From assembly GCA_902706205.1 (NCBI GenBank), contig CACSKA010000011.1:62001-126000 (forward strand): 64,000 bases of DNA, read 5' to 3'. Positions 16,593 to 26,043 of this stretch are shown here, in pieces. The position numbers and the translations under genes were made by a program. This DNA is from Chryseobacterium sp. 18061. Lineage in GTDB: Bacteria > Pseudomonadota > Gammaproteobacteria > Enterobacterales > Enterobacteriaceae. The stretch's first letter is position 1. Each line of letters starts with the position of its first letter. Below the pieces are notes generated by a model. That model worked only from the letters and a program-made list of their open reading frames with translations, was not told the origin of the DNA and did not search any database.

Positions 16593-17351
16593 ATGGATCA
16601 CGCAATATATACCGCGATGGGCGCGGCCAGCCAGACGATGGAAATGCAGGGTGTTACCGCGAGCAACCTCGCCAATACCTCCACTCCGGGCTTTCGCGCA
16701 CAGCTGACCGCACTGCGCGCCGTGCCGGTCAATGGCGAAACCTTCCAGACCCGAACCCTGGTGACCGGCTCCACGCCGGGGGCCGACATGACGCCAGGTC
16801 AGCTTGACTACACCGCCCGTCCGCTGGACGTGGCGTTGCAGCAGGATGGCTGGCTGGCGGTGCAGAGCGCGGACGGTACGGAAGGCTACACCCGCAACGG
16901 TAACATTCAGGTGACGCCTGGCGGTCAGTTGACCATTCAGGGTAATCCGGTGATTGGCGACGGCGGCGGTCCGGTGATGGTGCCGGAAGGCTCGCAGGTC
17001 ACCATCGCCACCGACGGTACCATTTCGGCGCTGAACCCGGGCGACCCGGCGAACACCATTTCGCCCGTCGGCAAGCTGAAGCTGGTGAAAGCCGCTAATA
17101 CCGAAGTGATTCGTGGTGACGATGGCATGTTCCGCTTAACGGCGGCCGCCCAGGCCACTCGCGGACCGGTCCTGCAATCTGACCCGACAATCACTCTGCA
17201 ATCCGGCGTACTGGAAGGCAGTAACGTCAAACCGGTGGCGGCGATGGCTGACATGATTGCCAGCTCCCGACGTTTTGAAATGCAGATGAAGGTAATTAGC
17301 AGCGTCGATGACAACGCGTCTAAAGCCAATCAGCTGTTATCGATGAGCTAA
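16593..17351 (+). CDS. flgF: Flagellar proximal rod protein FlgF
   Basis: Rod subunit between FlgC and FlgG. The 252-aa product matches the family (251 in E. coli). The N-terminal axial motif (ASNLANTSTPGFRAQL) is near residue 25. The SpoIIE-like central fold shared with FlgG and FlgE follows. The C-terminal helix (AMADMIASSRRFEMQMKVI) is standard. It begins 20 bases after flgE and is followed after 12 bases by flgG. Confidence 0.95.
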   Translation: MDHAIYTAMGAASQTMEMQGVTASNLANTSTPGFRAQLTALRAVPVNGETFQTRTLVTGSTPGADMTPGQLDYTARPLDVALQQDGWLAVQSADGTEGYTRNGNIQVTPGGQLTIQGNPVIGDGGGPVMVPEGSQVTIATDGTISALNPGDPANTISPVGKLKLVKAANTEVIRGDDGMFRLTAAAQATRGPVLQSDPTITLQSGVLEGSNVKPVAAMADMIASSRRFEMQMKVISSVDDNASKANQLLSMS

Positions 17352-17363
17352 TAAAGGATACCT

Positions 17364-18146
17364 ATGATCAGTTCATTATGGATTGCTAAAACCGGCCTCG
17401 ACGCCCAGCAAACCAACATGGACGTTATCGCCAACAACCTGGCGAACGTCAGCACCAACGGTTTCAAGCGTCAGCGTGCGGTCTTTGAAGACCTGCTTTA
17501 CCAGACTGTTCGTCAGCCGGGGGCACAATCGTCCGAGCAGACCACGCTGCCTTCTGGCTTGCAAATCGGTACCGGTGTTCGTCCGGTCGCGACCGAGCGT
17601 ATTCACACTCAGGGCAACCTGTCTCAGACCGATAACAGCAAAGACGTCGCCATCAAAGGTGAAGGCTTCTTCCAGGTACTGCTGCCGGACGGCACGTCAG
17701 CGTACACCCGTGACGGTTCGTTCCAGGTTGACCAGAACGGTCAACTGGTGACCGCGGGCGGTTTCCCGGTGCAGCCCGCGATCACCATTCCAGCCAACAC
17801 CCTGAGCATTACCATCGGGCGTGACGGCGTGGTGAGCGTAACTCAGCAAGGACAAACCAATCCGGTGCAGGTTGGCCAGCTGAACCTGACCACCTTCATG
17901 AACGATGCGGGTCTGGAAAGCATGGGTGAAAACCTCTACACCGAAACCCAGGCGTCTGGCGCCCCGAACGACAGCACACCGGGCCTGAACGGTGCGGGCC
18001 TGCTGTACCAGGGTTATGTCGAAACCTCGAACGTCAACGTGGCGGAAGAGCTGGTCAACATGATTCAGGTGCAGCGCGCGTATGAGATCAACAGCAAGGC
18101 GGTGTCGACCACCGACCAGATGCTGCAGAAACTCACCCAGCTGTAA
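17364..18146 (+). CDS. flgG: Flagellar distal rod protein FlgG
   Basis: Major distal rod subunit, the driveshaft that crosses the periplasm. The 260-aa product has the exact E. coli length. It opens MISSLWIAKTGLDAQQTNM, has the axial motif NNLANVSTNGFKR near residue 26, and ends with the helix VNVAEELVNMIQVQRAYEINSKAV. It follows flgF within the operon and precedes the L-ring gene flgH by 56 bases. Confidence 0.96.
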   Translation: MISSLWIAKTGLDAQQTNMDVIANNLANVSTNGFKRQRAVFEDLLYQTVRQPGAQSSEQTTLPSGLQIGTGVRPVATERIHTQGNLSQTDNSKDVAIKGEGFFQVLLPDGTSAYTRDGSFQVDQNGQLVTAGGFPVQPAITIPANTLSITIGRDGVVSVTQQGQTNPVQVGQLNLTTFMNDAGLESMGENLYTETQASGAPNDSTPGLNGAGLLYQGYVETSNVNVAEELVNMIQVQRAYEINSKAVSTTDQMLQKLTQL

Positions 18147-18202
18147 GGCGTCACCGGTGCAGATTTCCTGCACCGGATTTTTGATTCAGAAGATAAAAAG
18201 CA

Positions 18203-18901
18203 ATGCAAAAAACCTCAGCGTTTCGTTATCCGCTTTTCGTGGTCCTGGCCCTGACACAGTCCGGATGCGCATTGATTCCCTCCAAACCGCTGGTGGAAGG
18301 GGCGACAACCGCACAGCCTGTTCCTGGCCCGGTGCCAGTGGTCAATGGCTCGATTTTCCAGAGCGCGCAGCCGATTAACTATGGCTATCAGCCACTGTTC
18401 GAAGACCGACGCCCGCGCAATATTGGCGACACGCTGACCATCCAGCTGCAAGAAAACGTCAGCGCATCCAAAAGCTCGTCGGCGAATGCCAGTCGCGATG
18501 GCAAAACCAATTTCGGCTTCGACACCGTGCCGCGCTATCTGCAGGGCCTGTTTGGCAATGCGCGCGCCGATGTGGATGCCTCTGGCGGCAACTCCTTTAA
18601 CGGTAAAGGCGGCGCCAACGCCAGTAACACCTTCAGCGGAACGCTGACGGTCACCGTCGATCAGGTGTTGGCTAACGGCAACCTGCACGTGGTGGGCGAA
18701 AAACAAATCGCCATTAACCAGGGCACCGAATTCATTCGTTTCTCTGGCGTCGTGAACCCGCGCACCATCAGCGGCAGCAACACCGTACCGTCGACCCAGG
18801 TGGCTGACGCCCGCATTGAGTACGTCGGTAACGGCTACATCAATGAAGCGCAGAACATGGGCTGGCTGCAGCGCTTCTTCCTTAACTTATCGCCGATGTA
18901 A
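18203..18901 (+). CDS. flgH: Flagellar L-ring lipoprotein FlgH
   Basis: Outer-membrane lipoprotein that builds the L ring around the rod. The 232-aa product matches E. coli FlgH. The lipoprotein signal runs to the lipobox QSGC, so the acylated Cys is near residue 25. The mature part includes the conserved LFEDRRPRNIGDTLTIQL segment and the C-terminal VADARIEYVGNGYINEAQ. It lies between flgG and flgI. Confidence 0.95.
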   Translation: MQKTSAFRYPLFVVLALTQSGCALIPSKPLVEGATTAQPVPGPVPVVNGSIFQSAQPINYGYQPLFEDRRPRNIGDTLTIQLQENVSASKSSSANASRDGKTNFGFDTVPRYLQGLFGNARADVDASGGNSFNGKGGANASNTFSGTLTVTVDQVLANGNLHVVGEKQIAINQGTEFIRFSGVVNPRTISGSNTVPSTQVADARIEYVGNGYINEAQNMGWLQRFFLNLSPM

Positions 18902-18912
18902 CGAGGTGAATT

Positions 18913-20010
18913 ATGTTTAAAACTCTGGTTGGCATTGCTCTGGTCCTGCTGGCAGGTTTCGCCCAGGCCGATCGCATTCGCGACCTCACCAGCGTACAGG
19001 GCGTGCGGCAGAACTCATTGATTGGCTACGGGCTGGTCGTCGGTCTGGACGGCACGGGTGACCAGACCACTCAGACGCCATTCACCACTCAAACCCTGAA
19101 CAACATGTTGTCGCAGCTCGGGATAACCGTCCCGGCGGGCACTAACATGCAGCTGAAAAACGTGGCGGCGGTGATGGTCACCGGGCAGCTTCCGGCCTTT
19201 GGTCGTCAGGGGCAGAACATTGACGTCGTTGTGTCGTCGATGGGTAACGCCAAAAGTCTGCGCGGCGGCACGCTGCTGATGACACCGTTGAAAGGCGTCG
19301 ACAGCCAGATTTATGCGTTAGCGCAGGGCAACATTCTGGTTGGTGGCGCGGGTGCCTCTGCGGGCGGTAGCAGCGTCCAGGTGAACCAGCTTAACGGCGG
19401 ACGTATCACCAACGGCGCAACCATAGAACGTGAATTGCCGAGCCAGTTCGGCACCGGCAATACCATCAATTTACAGCTGAACGAAGACGATTTCGGCATG
19501 GCGCAGCAGATTGCTGACACCATTAACCGTCGTGGCGGCTTCGGTAATGCCACTGCGCTGGATGCACGTACCGTACAAATTCAGGCGTCAAGCGGCGGCA
19601 GCAATCAGGTACGGATGCTAGCGGATATTCAAAACCTCGACGTGAACGTCACGCCGCAGGATGCGAAAGTGATCATCAACTCCCGTACCGGTTCGGTGGT
19701 GATGAACCGCGAAGTGACCCTCGATAACTGTGCCGTGGCGCAGGGCAATCTGTCGGTGACAGTGAACCGTTCCGCGCAGGTCAGTCAGCCGGATACGGCG
19801 TTTGCCGGTGGTTCAACGGTGGTGACGCCGCAGACGCAAATCGATCTGCGTCAAAGCGGGGGCGCGATGCAGACCATTCGTTCCAGCGCCAATCTGAACA
19901 ACGTCGTTCGTGCACTGAATACGCTGGGTGCTTCGCCGCTGGAGCTGATGTCGATTCTCCAGTCGATGCAAACCGCAGGCTGCCTGCGCGCCAAAGTGGA
20001 AATTATCTGA
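18913..20010 (+). CDS. flgI: Flagellar P-ring protein FlgI
   Basis: Periplasmic ring subunit bound to peptidoglycan, assembled with help from FlgA. The 365-aa product equals the E. coli length. A Sec signal (MFKTLVGIALVLLAGFAQA) is cleaved before DRIRDLTSVQGVR, the family's mature start. GYGLVVGLDGTGDQT is the signature stretch. The gene ends in ATCTGATG, so its stop overlaps the flgJ start. Confidence 0.96.
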   Translation: MFKTLVGIALVLLAGFAQADRIRDLTSVQGVRQNSLIGYGLVVGLDGTGDQTTQTPFTTQTLNNMLSQLGITVPAGTNMQLKNVAAVMVTGQLPAFGRQGQNIDVVVSSMGNAKSLRGGTLLMTPLKGVDSQIYALAQGNILVGGAGASAGGSSVQVNQLNGGRITNGATIERELPSQFGTGNTINLQLNEDDFGMAQQIADTINRRGGFGNATALDARTVQIQASSGGSNQVRMLADIQNLDVNVTPQDAKVIINSRTGSVVMNREVTLDNCAVAQGNLSVTVNRSAQVSQPDTAFAGGSTVVTPQTQIDLRQSGGAMQTIRSSANLNNVVRALNTLGASPLELMSILQSMQTAGCLRAKVEII

Positions 20011-20963
20011 TGCTTGGCGACAGCAAACTGATGAGCAGCGCGGCCTGGGACGCGCAATCGCTGAACGAGCTGAAAATCAGTGCCGGGAAAGACCCGCAGG
20101 CGAACGTAAAGCCTGTGGCCCGGCAGGTCGAAGGCATGTTCGTGCAGATGATGCTGAAAAGTATGCGTGAGGCGCTGCCGAAAGACGGATTATTCAGCAG
20201 CGACCAGTCGCGTCTTTATACCAGTATGTACGATCAGCAAATTGCTCAGCAGATGACGGCGGGCAAAGGGTTAGGGCTGGCAGATGAAATGGTCAAACAG
20301 ATGACGGCGAATCAGGGCGGGCCGAAAGAGTTGCCTGCCCAGGTGCCGCTCAAGTTTGATCTCGAAACCGTTACCAGCTATCAGAATTCTGCACTGACAC
20401 AGATGGTGCGCAAGGCCTTGCCGAAAGCACCGAGTGCCTCAGAGGCAGCCGATGTGCCCGGCGACAGTCACGACTTCCTGGCGCAGCTTTCCCTACCGGC
20501 GAAACTGGCCAGTGAACAAAGCGGTATTCCGCACCACTTGATCCTCGCCCAGGCGGCGCTGGAATCTGGATGGGGTCAGCGACAGATCCGCCGTGAAAAC
20601 GGTGAGCCGAGCTTTAACCTGTTCGGGGTAAAGGCTTCCTCTGACTGGAAAGGCAAAGTCACCGAAATCACCACCACCGAATACGAGAACGGTGAGATGA
20701 AAAAGGTGAAAGCCCGCTTCCGCGTCTACAGCTCATATCTCGACGCGTTGTCCGACTACGTTGGCCTGTTAACGCGTAACCCGCGCTATGCCGCCGTGAC
20801 CTCGGCCGCGACGCCGGAGCAGGGCGCTCAGGCACTACAGAAAGCCGGCTACGCTACCGACCCGAACTATGCCCGCAAGCTGACCGGGATGATCCAACAG
20901 CTGAAATCGATGAGCGAGAAGGTGGGCAAGGCCTACGGCAACGATATCGAGAATCTGTTCTGA
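20010..20963 (+). CDS. flgJ: Flagellar rod cap and peptidoglycan hydrolase FlgJ
   Basis: A two-domain protein. Residues 1 to about 140 cap the growing rod, and the C-terminal half (about 150-317) is a GH73 glucosaminidase that opens the peptidoglycan for the rod. The catalytic Glu is near residue 185 in QAALESGWGQRQI. The NLFGVKASSDWKGK and YATDPNYARKL stretches complete the fold. Length is 317 aa versus 313 in E. coli. Its ATG overlaps the flgI stop by one base (TGATG), indicating coupled translation. Confidence 0.95.
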   Translation: MLGDSKLMSSAAWDAQSLNELKISAGKDPQANVKPVARQVEGMFVQMMLKSMREALPKDGLFSSDQSRLYTSMYDQQIAQQMTAGKGLGLADEMVKQMTANQGGPKELPAQVPLKFDLETVTSYQNSALTQMVRKALPKAPSASEAADVPGDSHDFLAQLSLPAKLASEQSGIPHHLILAQAALESGWGQRQIRRENGEPSFNLFGVKASSDWKGKVTEITTTEYENGEMKKVKARFRVYSSYLDALSDYVGLLTRNPRYAAVTSAATPEQGAQALQKAGYATDPNYARKLTGMIQQLKSMSEKVGKAYGNDIENLF

Positions 20964-20969
20964 AACGCC

Positions 20970-20996
20970 TCAAGTTCAGCTGACCGGTGCCGATAC
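20970..20996 (+). promoter_or_regulatory. Sigma-28 (FliA) class 3 promoter of flgKL
   Basis: TCAAGTTC, an 11-base spacer and GCCGATAC match the sigma-28 consensus. It lies 7 bases after the flgJ stop and about 40 bases before flgK, the position where class 3 flgKL expression begins in related bacteria. Confidence 0.88.
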
Positions 20997-21037
20997 TCTT
21001 GGTCAGGACCCGTATCTAAAAGAATAAAGGAACCTCC

Positions 21038-22696
21038 ATGTCCAGTTTAATGAACAGCGCAATGAGCGGGCTCGGTGCGGCTCAGGCGGCACTGAACACC
21101 GTCAGTAATAACATTGCCAGTTATAACGTGTCCGGCTATACCCGCCAGACGACGGTCCTCTCTGCGGCGAACAGCACGCTGGGCGCGGGCGGTTGGGTGG
21201 GCAATGGAGTCACGGTCTCCGGCGTACAGCGCGAGTACAACGCTTTTATCACCAATCAGCTGAATGCGGCGCAAAACCAGAGCAGCGGCCTGACCACGCG
21301 CTATCAGCAGATGTCGAAAATCGACGATTTGATGTCCGATACCACCAACTCAATTTCCGCCACCTTGCAGGATTTCTTCACCAGCCTGCAAACCCTGGTC
21401 AGCAACGCCGAAGATCCGGCGGCGCGTCAGGCGGTATTAGGCAAATCTGAAGGGCTGGTAAACCAGTTTAAGACTACCGATCAGTATCTGCGCGACCAGG
21501 ATAAGCAGGTCAACGGCGCGATTGCTTCTACCGTTTCGCAGATCAATAACTATTCGCAGCAGATTGCGACGCTGAACGATAAAATTTCCAAACTGACCGG
21601 CGTCGGCGCGGGGGCTTCTCCGAATGACCTGCTCGATCAGCGCGATCAGCTTGTTAGCCAGCTGAACCAGCTGGTAGGCGTAGAGGTTAACGTGCAGGAC
21701 GGCGGCACCTACAACGTCACCATGGCCAACGGTTACAACCTGGTGCAGGGCAGCAATGCCCGTCAGCTGGCGGCAGTACCAAGCAGCGCTGACCCTTCGC
21801 GGACCACCGTCGCTTACGTGGATAACGTGGCGGGGAATATTGAAATCCCTGAAAAATTGCTGACCAGCGGTTCACTCGGTGGCCTGCTGACGTTCCGTTC
21901 TCAGGATCTGGACCAGACGCGTAACAGCCTGAACCAGATGGCTCTGGCGTTTGCTGATGAGTTTAACCAGCAAAATGCGAAAGGCATCTATACCGATGCC
22001 CAGGGCAACACCCATGATGGCGGAAAGTTCTTCAATATTGGCGGCCCAACGGCGTTGAGTAATACCAAAAACACCGGGTCTGCGAGCCTCAGCGCAACCA
22101 TGACCGACAGCACTCAGCTCCAGGCCTCAGACTATAAAGTGAGTTACGACGGCACGAAGTGGAATGTCACTCGCCTGTCGGACAATACCAATGTGACCAC
22201 CACGACCGGAAGCGATGGCAGCCTGCAATTCGACGGTTTAAGTGTGCAGATAAGCAGTGGCGCCGTGCAGGCTAATGACAGCTTTACCGTTAAACCGGTC
22301 GCCAATGCCATCGTTAACATGAGCATGGCACTGACCGATGCCAGCCAGATAGCGATGGGTGTCAATGACAGTCAAACAGGCGAGAGTGATAACCGCAACG
22401 GCCAGGCGCTGCTGGACTTGCAAAATAGCAAACTGGTCGGCGGCAATAAAACCGTCAACGACGCTTACGCCTCTCTGGTCAGCGACGTGGGCAACAAAAC
22501 CTCGACTCTGGAAACCAGTAGCACCACCCAGGGCAACGTTGTGACTCAGTTGACCAAGCAGCAGCAATCTATTTCCGGCGTAAACCTCGATGAAGAGTAC
22601 GGCAATCTGCAACTATACCAACAGTACTATCTGGCCAACGCCCAGGTAATGCAGACCGCCAGCACGCTTTTCGACGCGCTGATCAATATTCGCTAA
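21038..22696 (+). CDS. flgK: Flagellar hook-filament junction protein FlgK
   Basis: First junction protein between hook and filament; it needs the FlgN chaperone. The 552-aa product is near the E. coli length (547). The N-terminal axial motif is VSNNIASYNVSGYTRQ near residue 25. A coiled-coil D0/D1 region follows, and the C-terminal helix GVNLDEEYGNLQLYQQYYLANAQ (listed in part) is characteristic. The middle part is a variable exposed domain. It has its own sigma-28 promoter and is followed after 13 bases by flgL. Confidence 0.95.
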   Translation: MSSLMNSAMSGLGAAQAALNTVSNNIASYNVSGYTRQTTVLSAANSTLGAGGWVGNGVTVSGVQREYNAFITNQLNAAQNQSSGLTTRYQQMSKIDDLMSDTTNSISATLQDFFTSLQTLVSNAEDPAARQAVLGKSEGLVNQFKTTDQYLRDQDKQVNGAIASTVSQINNYSQQIATLNDKISKLTGVGAGASPNDLLDQRDQLVSQLNQLVGVEVNVQDGGTYNVTMANGYNLVQGSNARQLAAVPSSADPSRTTVAYVDNVAGNIEIPEKLLTSGSLGGLLTFRSQDLDQTRNSLNQMALAFADEFNQQNAKGIYTDAQGNTHDGGKFFNIGGPTALSNTKNTGSASLSATMTDSTQLQASDYKVSYDGTKWNVTRLSDNTNVTTTTGSDGSLQFDGLSVQISSGAVQANDSFTVKPVANAIVNMSMALTDASQIAMGVNDSQTGESDNRNGQALLDLQNSKLVGGNKTVNDAYASLVSDVGNKTSTLETSSTTQGNVVTQLTKQQQSISGVNLDEEYGNLQLYQQYYLANAQVMQTASTLFDALINIR

Positions 22697-22709
22697 GGAG
22701 CCGTGACCG

Positions 22710-23663
22710 ATGCGTATTAGTACCTTAATGATGTATCAGCAGACGATGGGCGGCATTACCAACTCCCAGTCTTCATGGCTGAAATATGGCGAACAGATGT
22801 CCACCGGCCTGCGCGTTAACCGTCCGTCGGATGACCCCATTGCCGCATCGCAGGCGGTTGTGCTGTCTCAGGCGCAGTCGCAGACCAGCCAGTTTGCATC
22901 AGCCCGTAGTTTTGCTACCCAGCGTGTTTCGCAGGAAGAAAACACGCTGTCATCAGTGACGTCGTCGATTCAGGCGGCGCAGGAAAAAATCATTTATGCC
23001 GGTAACGGCACGTTGAGTGACGATGACCGCGCCTCGCTGGCTACTGATTTGCAGGGCATCCGCGACCAACTGATGAACCTCGCCAACAGCCAGGATGGTA
23101 ACGGACGCTACATGTTTGCCGGTTATAAGACAGATACCGCGCCGTTTGATGCCACCACCGGCACGTACGCTGGCGGCACCACCAACGTTGAACAGCAGGT
23201 CGATTCTTCCCGAACCATGGTCATTGGCCACACCGGCGATAAAATTTTTGCTTCGGTGACCTCGAATGCGGTGAAAAACCCCAACGGAAGCACGCTTGAG
23301 ACGAACCTGTTCAAAATTCTGGATAACGCGATTGCTGCGTTGAAAGCGCCGGTCGCGGATAATGATGCGGAACAAGCGAAGGCGCAGGCCACTATCGACG
23401 TCGCCAACCGTGGCCTGCGTAACTCGCTGAATAACGTGCTGAGCGTGCGGGCTGAAGTCGGTACTCAGCTCAACGAGCTGGACAAACTGGACGCACTGGG
23501 CGATGACCGCACGCTCAGCCAGACACAGCAGATGAGCGACCTGGTTAACGTGGACTGGAACTCAACGATTTCCAACTACACCATGCAGCAGGCGGCCCTG
23601 ACGGCATCGTATAAAGCGTTCACTGATATGCAAGGCATGTCTCTGTTCCAGTTGAATAAATAA
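22710..23663 (+). CDS. flgL: Flagellar hook-filament junction protein FlgL
   Basis: Second junction protein, a flagellin-like subunit on which the filament polymerises. The 317-aa product has the E. coli length. The N-terminal flagellin-type helix carries MSTGLRVNRPSDDPIAASQAV near residues 30-50 (listed in part). The C-terminal helix ends in QAALTASYKAFTDMQGMSLFQ. It closes the flgKL unit ahead of a strong terminator. In K-12 rne follows; here an MFS/LysR pair intervenes. Confidence 0.95.
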   Translation: MRISTLMMYQQTMGGITNSQSSWLKYGEQMSTGLRVNRPSDDPIAASQAVVLSQAQSQTSQFASARSFATQRVSQEENTLSSVTSSIQAAQEKIIYAGNGTLSDDDRASLATDLQGIRDQLMNLANSQDGNGRYMFAGYKTDTAPFDATTGTYAGGTTNVEQQVDSSRTMVIGHTGDKIFASVTSNAVKNPNGSTLETNLFKILDNAIAALKAPVADNDAEQAKAQATIDVANRGLRNSLNNVLSVRAEVGTQLNELDKLDALGDDRTLSQTQQMSDLVNVDWNSTISNYTMQQAALTASYKAFTDMQGMSLFQLNK

Positions 23664-23709
23664 GATTTAACGGTTTAGAACATGTCTTGAAACTGGCCAT
23701 GTTCTCTGT

Positions 23710-23750
23710 GCCCGCACCACTCACCACGGTGCGGGCTTTTTTTATTTTTT
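23710..23750. terminator. Bidirectional terminator between flgL and the MFS gene
   Basis: GCCCGCACC and GGTGCGGGC form a 9-bp stem, followed by seven T, an A and more T on the plus strand. It ends at the stop codon of the convergent MFS gene, so it can serve flgL and possibly, less well, the minus strand. Confidence 0.85.
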
Positions 23751-24963
23751 AGTTTTGTGAACAGGCGGTGGCTTTCACCGAACTCGCCAGACGAATCACC
23801 AGCGCGATAACGCCGCTGATCACTGCCAGAGCGACCACCGCAGGCCAGCCTGCCACGGCGTACAGCTTGCTGCCAATCGCCGATCCCAGCGCCATCCCGA
23901 TAAACACCACCGTGAACAGCAGGGCGTTCAGGCGCCCACGCGCCTGTGGCTCGAGGCTGTAGACCAAATTCTGGTGCGCGACCAGGCTCGACTGTAAGCC
24001 TAAATCAAAGCCAATTGCCGATACAGCAATCAGCGCCAGTTGGGCGTGCAGCGGTAAAAGCGGCAGGAAAAACATCAGTGCGAACGACACCGTGACCAGC
24101 ATTGCACCTAACTGAGTGACTTTGGTGGCGCCAAGCTTATCGGCGAGACCGCCGGCCAGCGGGGCGGCCAGTGCTCCGGCGGCACCGGCAATACCGTATC
24201 CTCCGGCGACGGCACTGCCGAGTTGGTAGTGTTCGGCCAGCATTACAGCGAGCGTTGACCAGAACGCGCTGAAGGCGATCGAAAGAAAACCTTGTGCCAG
24301 CGCGGCCCGGCGCAGTTCCGGGAAACGCCGCCATAAATGCACCAGAGACCCCATCAGCGCCGGATAGCTGAGTTCAGAATACGCGCTGAATTTCGGCAGT
24401 ACGCGCCACATCACCAGACCAATCAACGCAATGCTGATCGCTGCGGCCTGATACATCATCCGCCAGCCATAGGCTTCCCCTACGACGCCACTGACGGTAC
24501 GCGACAGCAGAATGCCGAGCAGCAAACCCGTCATTACCGTACCTACGGTTTTGCCCTGTTTGCCGGCAGGGGCGAGGATCGCCGCTGCCGGTACGATATC
24601 CTGCGCCATCGTCGCCGCCATCCCAATCAGCAAACTGACGGCGAGCAAGGCGTGCAGCTGGCTGGTCACGCTACACAGCAGCAACAACACCGCGAGCGAA
24701 GCACTTTTAGTGAGGATCAGCCTACGTCGGTCGTAACGGTCGCCCAGCGGCAACAGGAACATAATACCCAGCGCGTAGCCCGCCTGGGTCAGCGTCGGAA
24801 CCAGACCCATTTGTTCGATGCTCAAATGCATGCCGTGGCCAATCAGCGGCAACAGCGGCTGAGAGTAATAAATGGCGGCAACGCTAAAGCCTGCACCTAT
24901 AGCCAAAGTCAGGATTACCCACGGCGCAAAAGCCGGTGAAACAGCGGGAGTGATGTTCATCAT
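23749..24963 (-). CDS. MFS transporter (YgaY/AraJ-like), substrate unknown
   Basis: A predicted 12-helix inner-membrane transporter of about 404 aa. Helix 1 (VILTLAIGAGFSVAAIYYSQP) and the loop 2-3 motif LGDRYDRRRLIL identify the major facilitator superfamily. A second-half motif GGLADKLGATKV is also present. It resembles small-molecule/drug exporters, but the substrate cannot be read from the sequence. Two ATGs (24963 and 24960) follow a GAGG site at 5 and 8 bases; I took the first. The frame to 25005 is less likely because it adds a hydrophilic lead. It is divergent from a LysR-type gene 105 bases away, which probably controls it. E. coli K-12 has no such gene between flgL and rne. Confidence 0.85.
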   Translation of the reverse strand: MMNITPAVSPAFAPWVILTLAIGAGFSVAAIYYSQPLLPLIGHGMHLSIEQMGLVPTLTQAGYALGIMFLLPLGDRYDRRRLILTKSASLAVLLLLCSVTSQLHALLAVSLLIGMAATMAQDIVPAAAILAPAGKQGKTVGTVMTGLLLGILLSRTVSGVVGEAYGWRMMYQAAAISIALIGLVMWRVLPKFSAYSELSYPALMGSLVHLWRRFPELRRAALAQGFLSIAFSAFWSTLAVMLAEHYQLGSAVAGGYGIAGAAGALAAPLAGGLADKLGATKVTQLGAMLVTVSFALMFFLPLLPLHAQLALIAVSAIGFDLGLQSSLVAHQNLVYSLEPQARGRLNALLFTVVFIGMALGSAIGSKLYAVAGWPAVVALAVISGVIALVIRLASSVKATACSQN

Positions 24964-25068
24964 AATGTCCTCAACAGGGTGTGGGCGCATTGTGATGTGA
25001 ATCACACTGGCGCGGTAGCGGGCGCAGTGGTAAAACAGCTATACGTTGGGCGTATGAGCAAAAAATAA

Positions 25069-26004
25069 ATGAAAAGAACTGAGCGTATAGACAGGCTGGA
25101 ACTGATGCGAACCTTTATTCGCATTATCGAAGCTGGTTCACTGTCGGCAGCGGCTGTCCAGCTCGGCACCACGCAGGCCACCGTCAGCCGCCGTTTGCAG
25201 TCGCTCGAAGCGTTGTTAGGCGTAAAGTTGATTATGCGCTCGACCCATGCGATGAAACTCACTGATGACGGCGAGCGTTGCTATCAATATGCGCGACAAC
25301 TGGTGGACAGTTGGCTGGCGCTGGAAGACGATTTGCAAATAGTGGACGACAATCCGGTGGGCGTGCTGCGCGTCAGAGCGCCACATGCGTTCGGGCAGCA
25401 GCAGCTATTAACGCCGCTGGTGGATTTTTTGCAGCGCTATCCGCAGCTGTCGGTGGAGTGGATGCTTAACGATAAAAATATCGATTTCATCAGTGAGAAT
25501 ATCGACTGTGCTATCCGCGTGGGGGCGGACGTTGATCCGGCGACGGTGTCGGTGTTGCTGGCGGAGGTCCCGCGTAGTCTGGTGATTTCACCAGAGCTGC
25601 TGGAGACGGTGGAAGATGTGTCTGATCCGATGGCTTTATCGGCGCTGCCTTGGGTAGCGATCAGTACATTTTATCAGCATGAAGTGACGCTGCGAAATCA
25701 GGCCAGCCGGGAGAGCATCACCATTCCGATTGTGCCGCGACTGAGCACGGACAGCGTGTACGTGGCCCGTAATACCGCGCTGGCGGGGCTGGGGGCTGCG
25801 CTGATTTCTAGCTGGACGGTAGAAGAGGATATTGCACAGGGCAGGCTGGTTGAGCTACTGCCTGAATGGCGAGCGGCGGCGTTGCCGGTGCATTTGGTTT
25901 ATCCCTGGGCGCGTTATTATCCGGCGCGGTTGCGTAAGTTCCTCGATTTGATGCGGGACGTCATGCCGAAAATTTCGGGGATGCAATTGCCCGCGCCAGA
26001 ATAA
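25069..26004 (+). CDS. LysR family transcriptional regulator
   Basis: A 311-aa LysR-type regulator. The N-terminal winged helix-turn-helix spans about residues 8-68 (FIRIIEAGSLSAAAVQLGTTQATVSRRLQSLE, listed only for its layout: helix 2-turn-helix 3 at SLSAAA to TVSRRLQ). The C-terminal ligand-binding domain starts near residue 95 (VGVLRVRAPHAFG) and is typical of the CrgA/DsdC-like branch. It is divergent from the MFS gene, the usual layout of a LysR regulator and its target. The effector is unknown. It ends inside the terminator shared with rne. Confidence 0.87.
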   Translation: MKRTERIDRLELMRTFIRIIEAGSLSAAAVQLGTTQATVSRRLQSLEALLGVKLIMRSTHAMKLTDDGERCYQYARQLVDSWLALEDDLQIVDDNPVGVLRVRAPHAFGQQQLLTPLVDFLQRYPQLSVEWMLNDKNIDFISENIDCAIRVGADVDPATVSVLLAEVPRSLVISPELLETVEDVSDPMALSALPWVAISTFYQHEVTLRNQASRESITIPIVPRLSTDSVYVARNTALAGLGAALISSWTVEEDIAQGRLVELLPEWRAAALPVHLVYPWARYYPARLRKFLDLMRDVMPKISGMQLPAPE

Positions 26005-26030
26005 AAAAAACCGCCCGGAGGCGGTTTTTT
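26003..26030. terminator. Bidirectional terminator between the LysR gene and rne
   Basis: CCGCC and GGCGG close around CGGA, with eight A before and six T after. This symmetrical hairpin can stop transcripts from both the LysR gene and the convergent rne gene. Confidence 0.88.
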
Positions 26031-26043
26031 CATGCTTTGCAGC

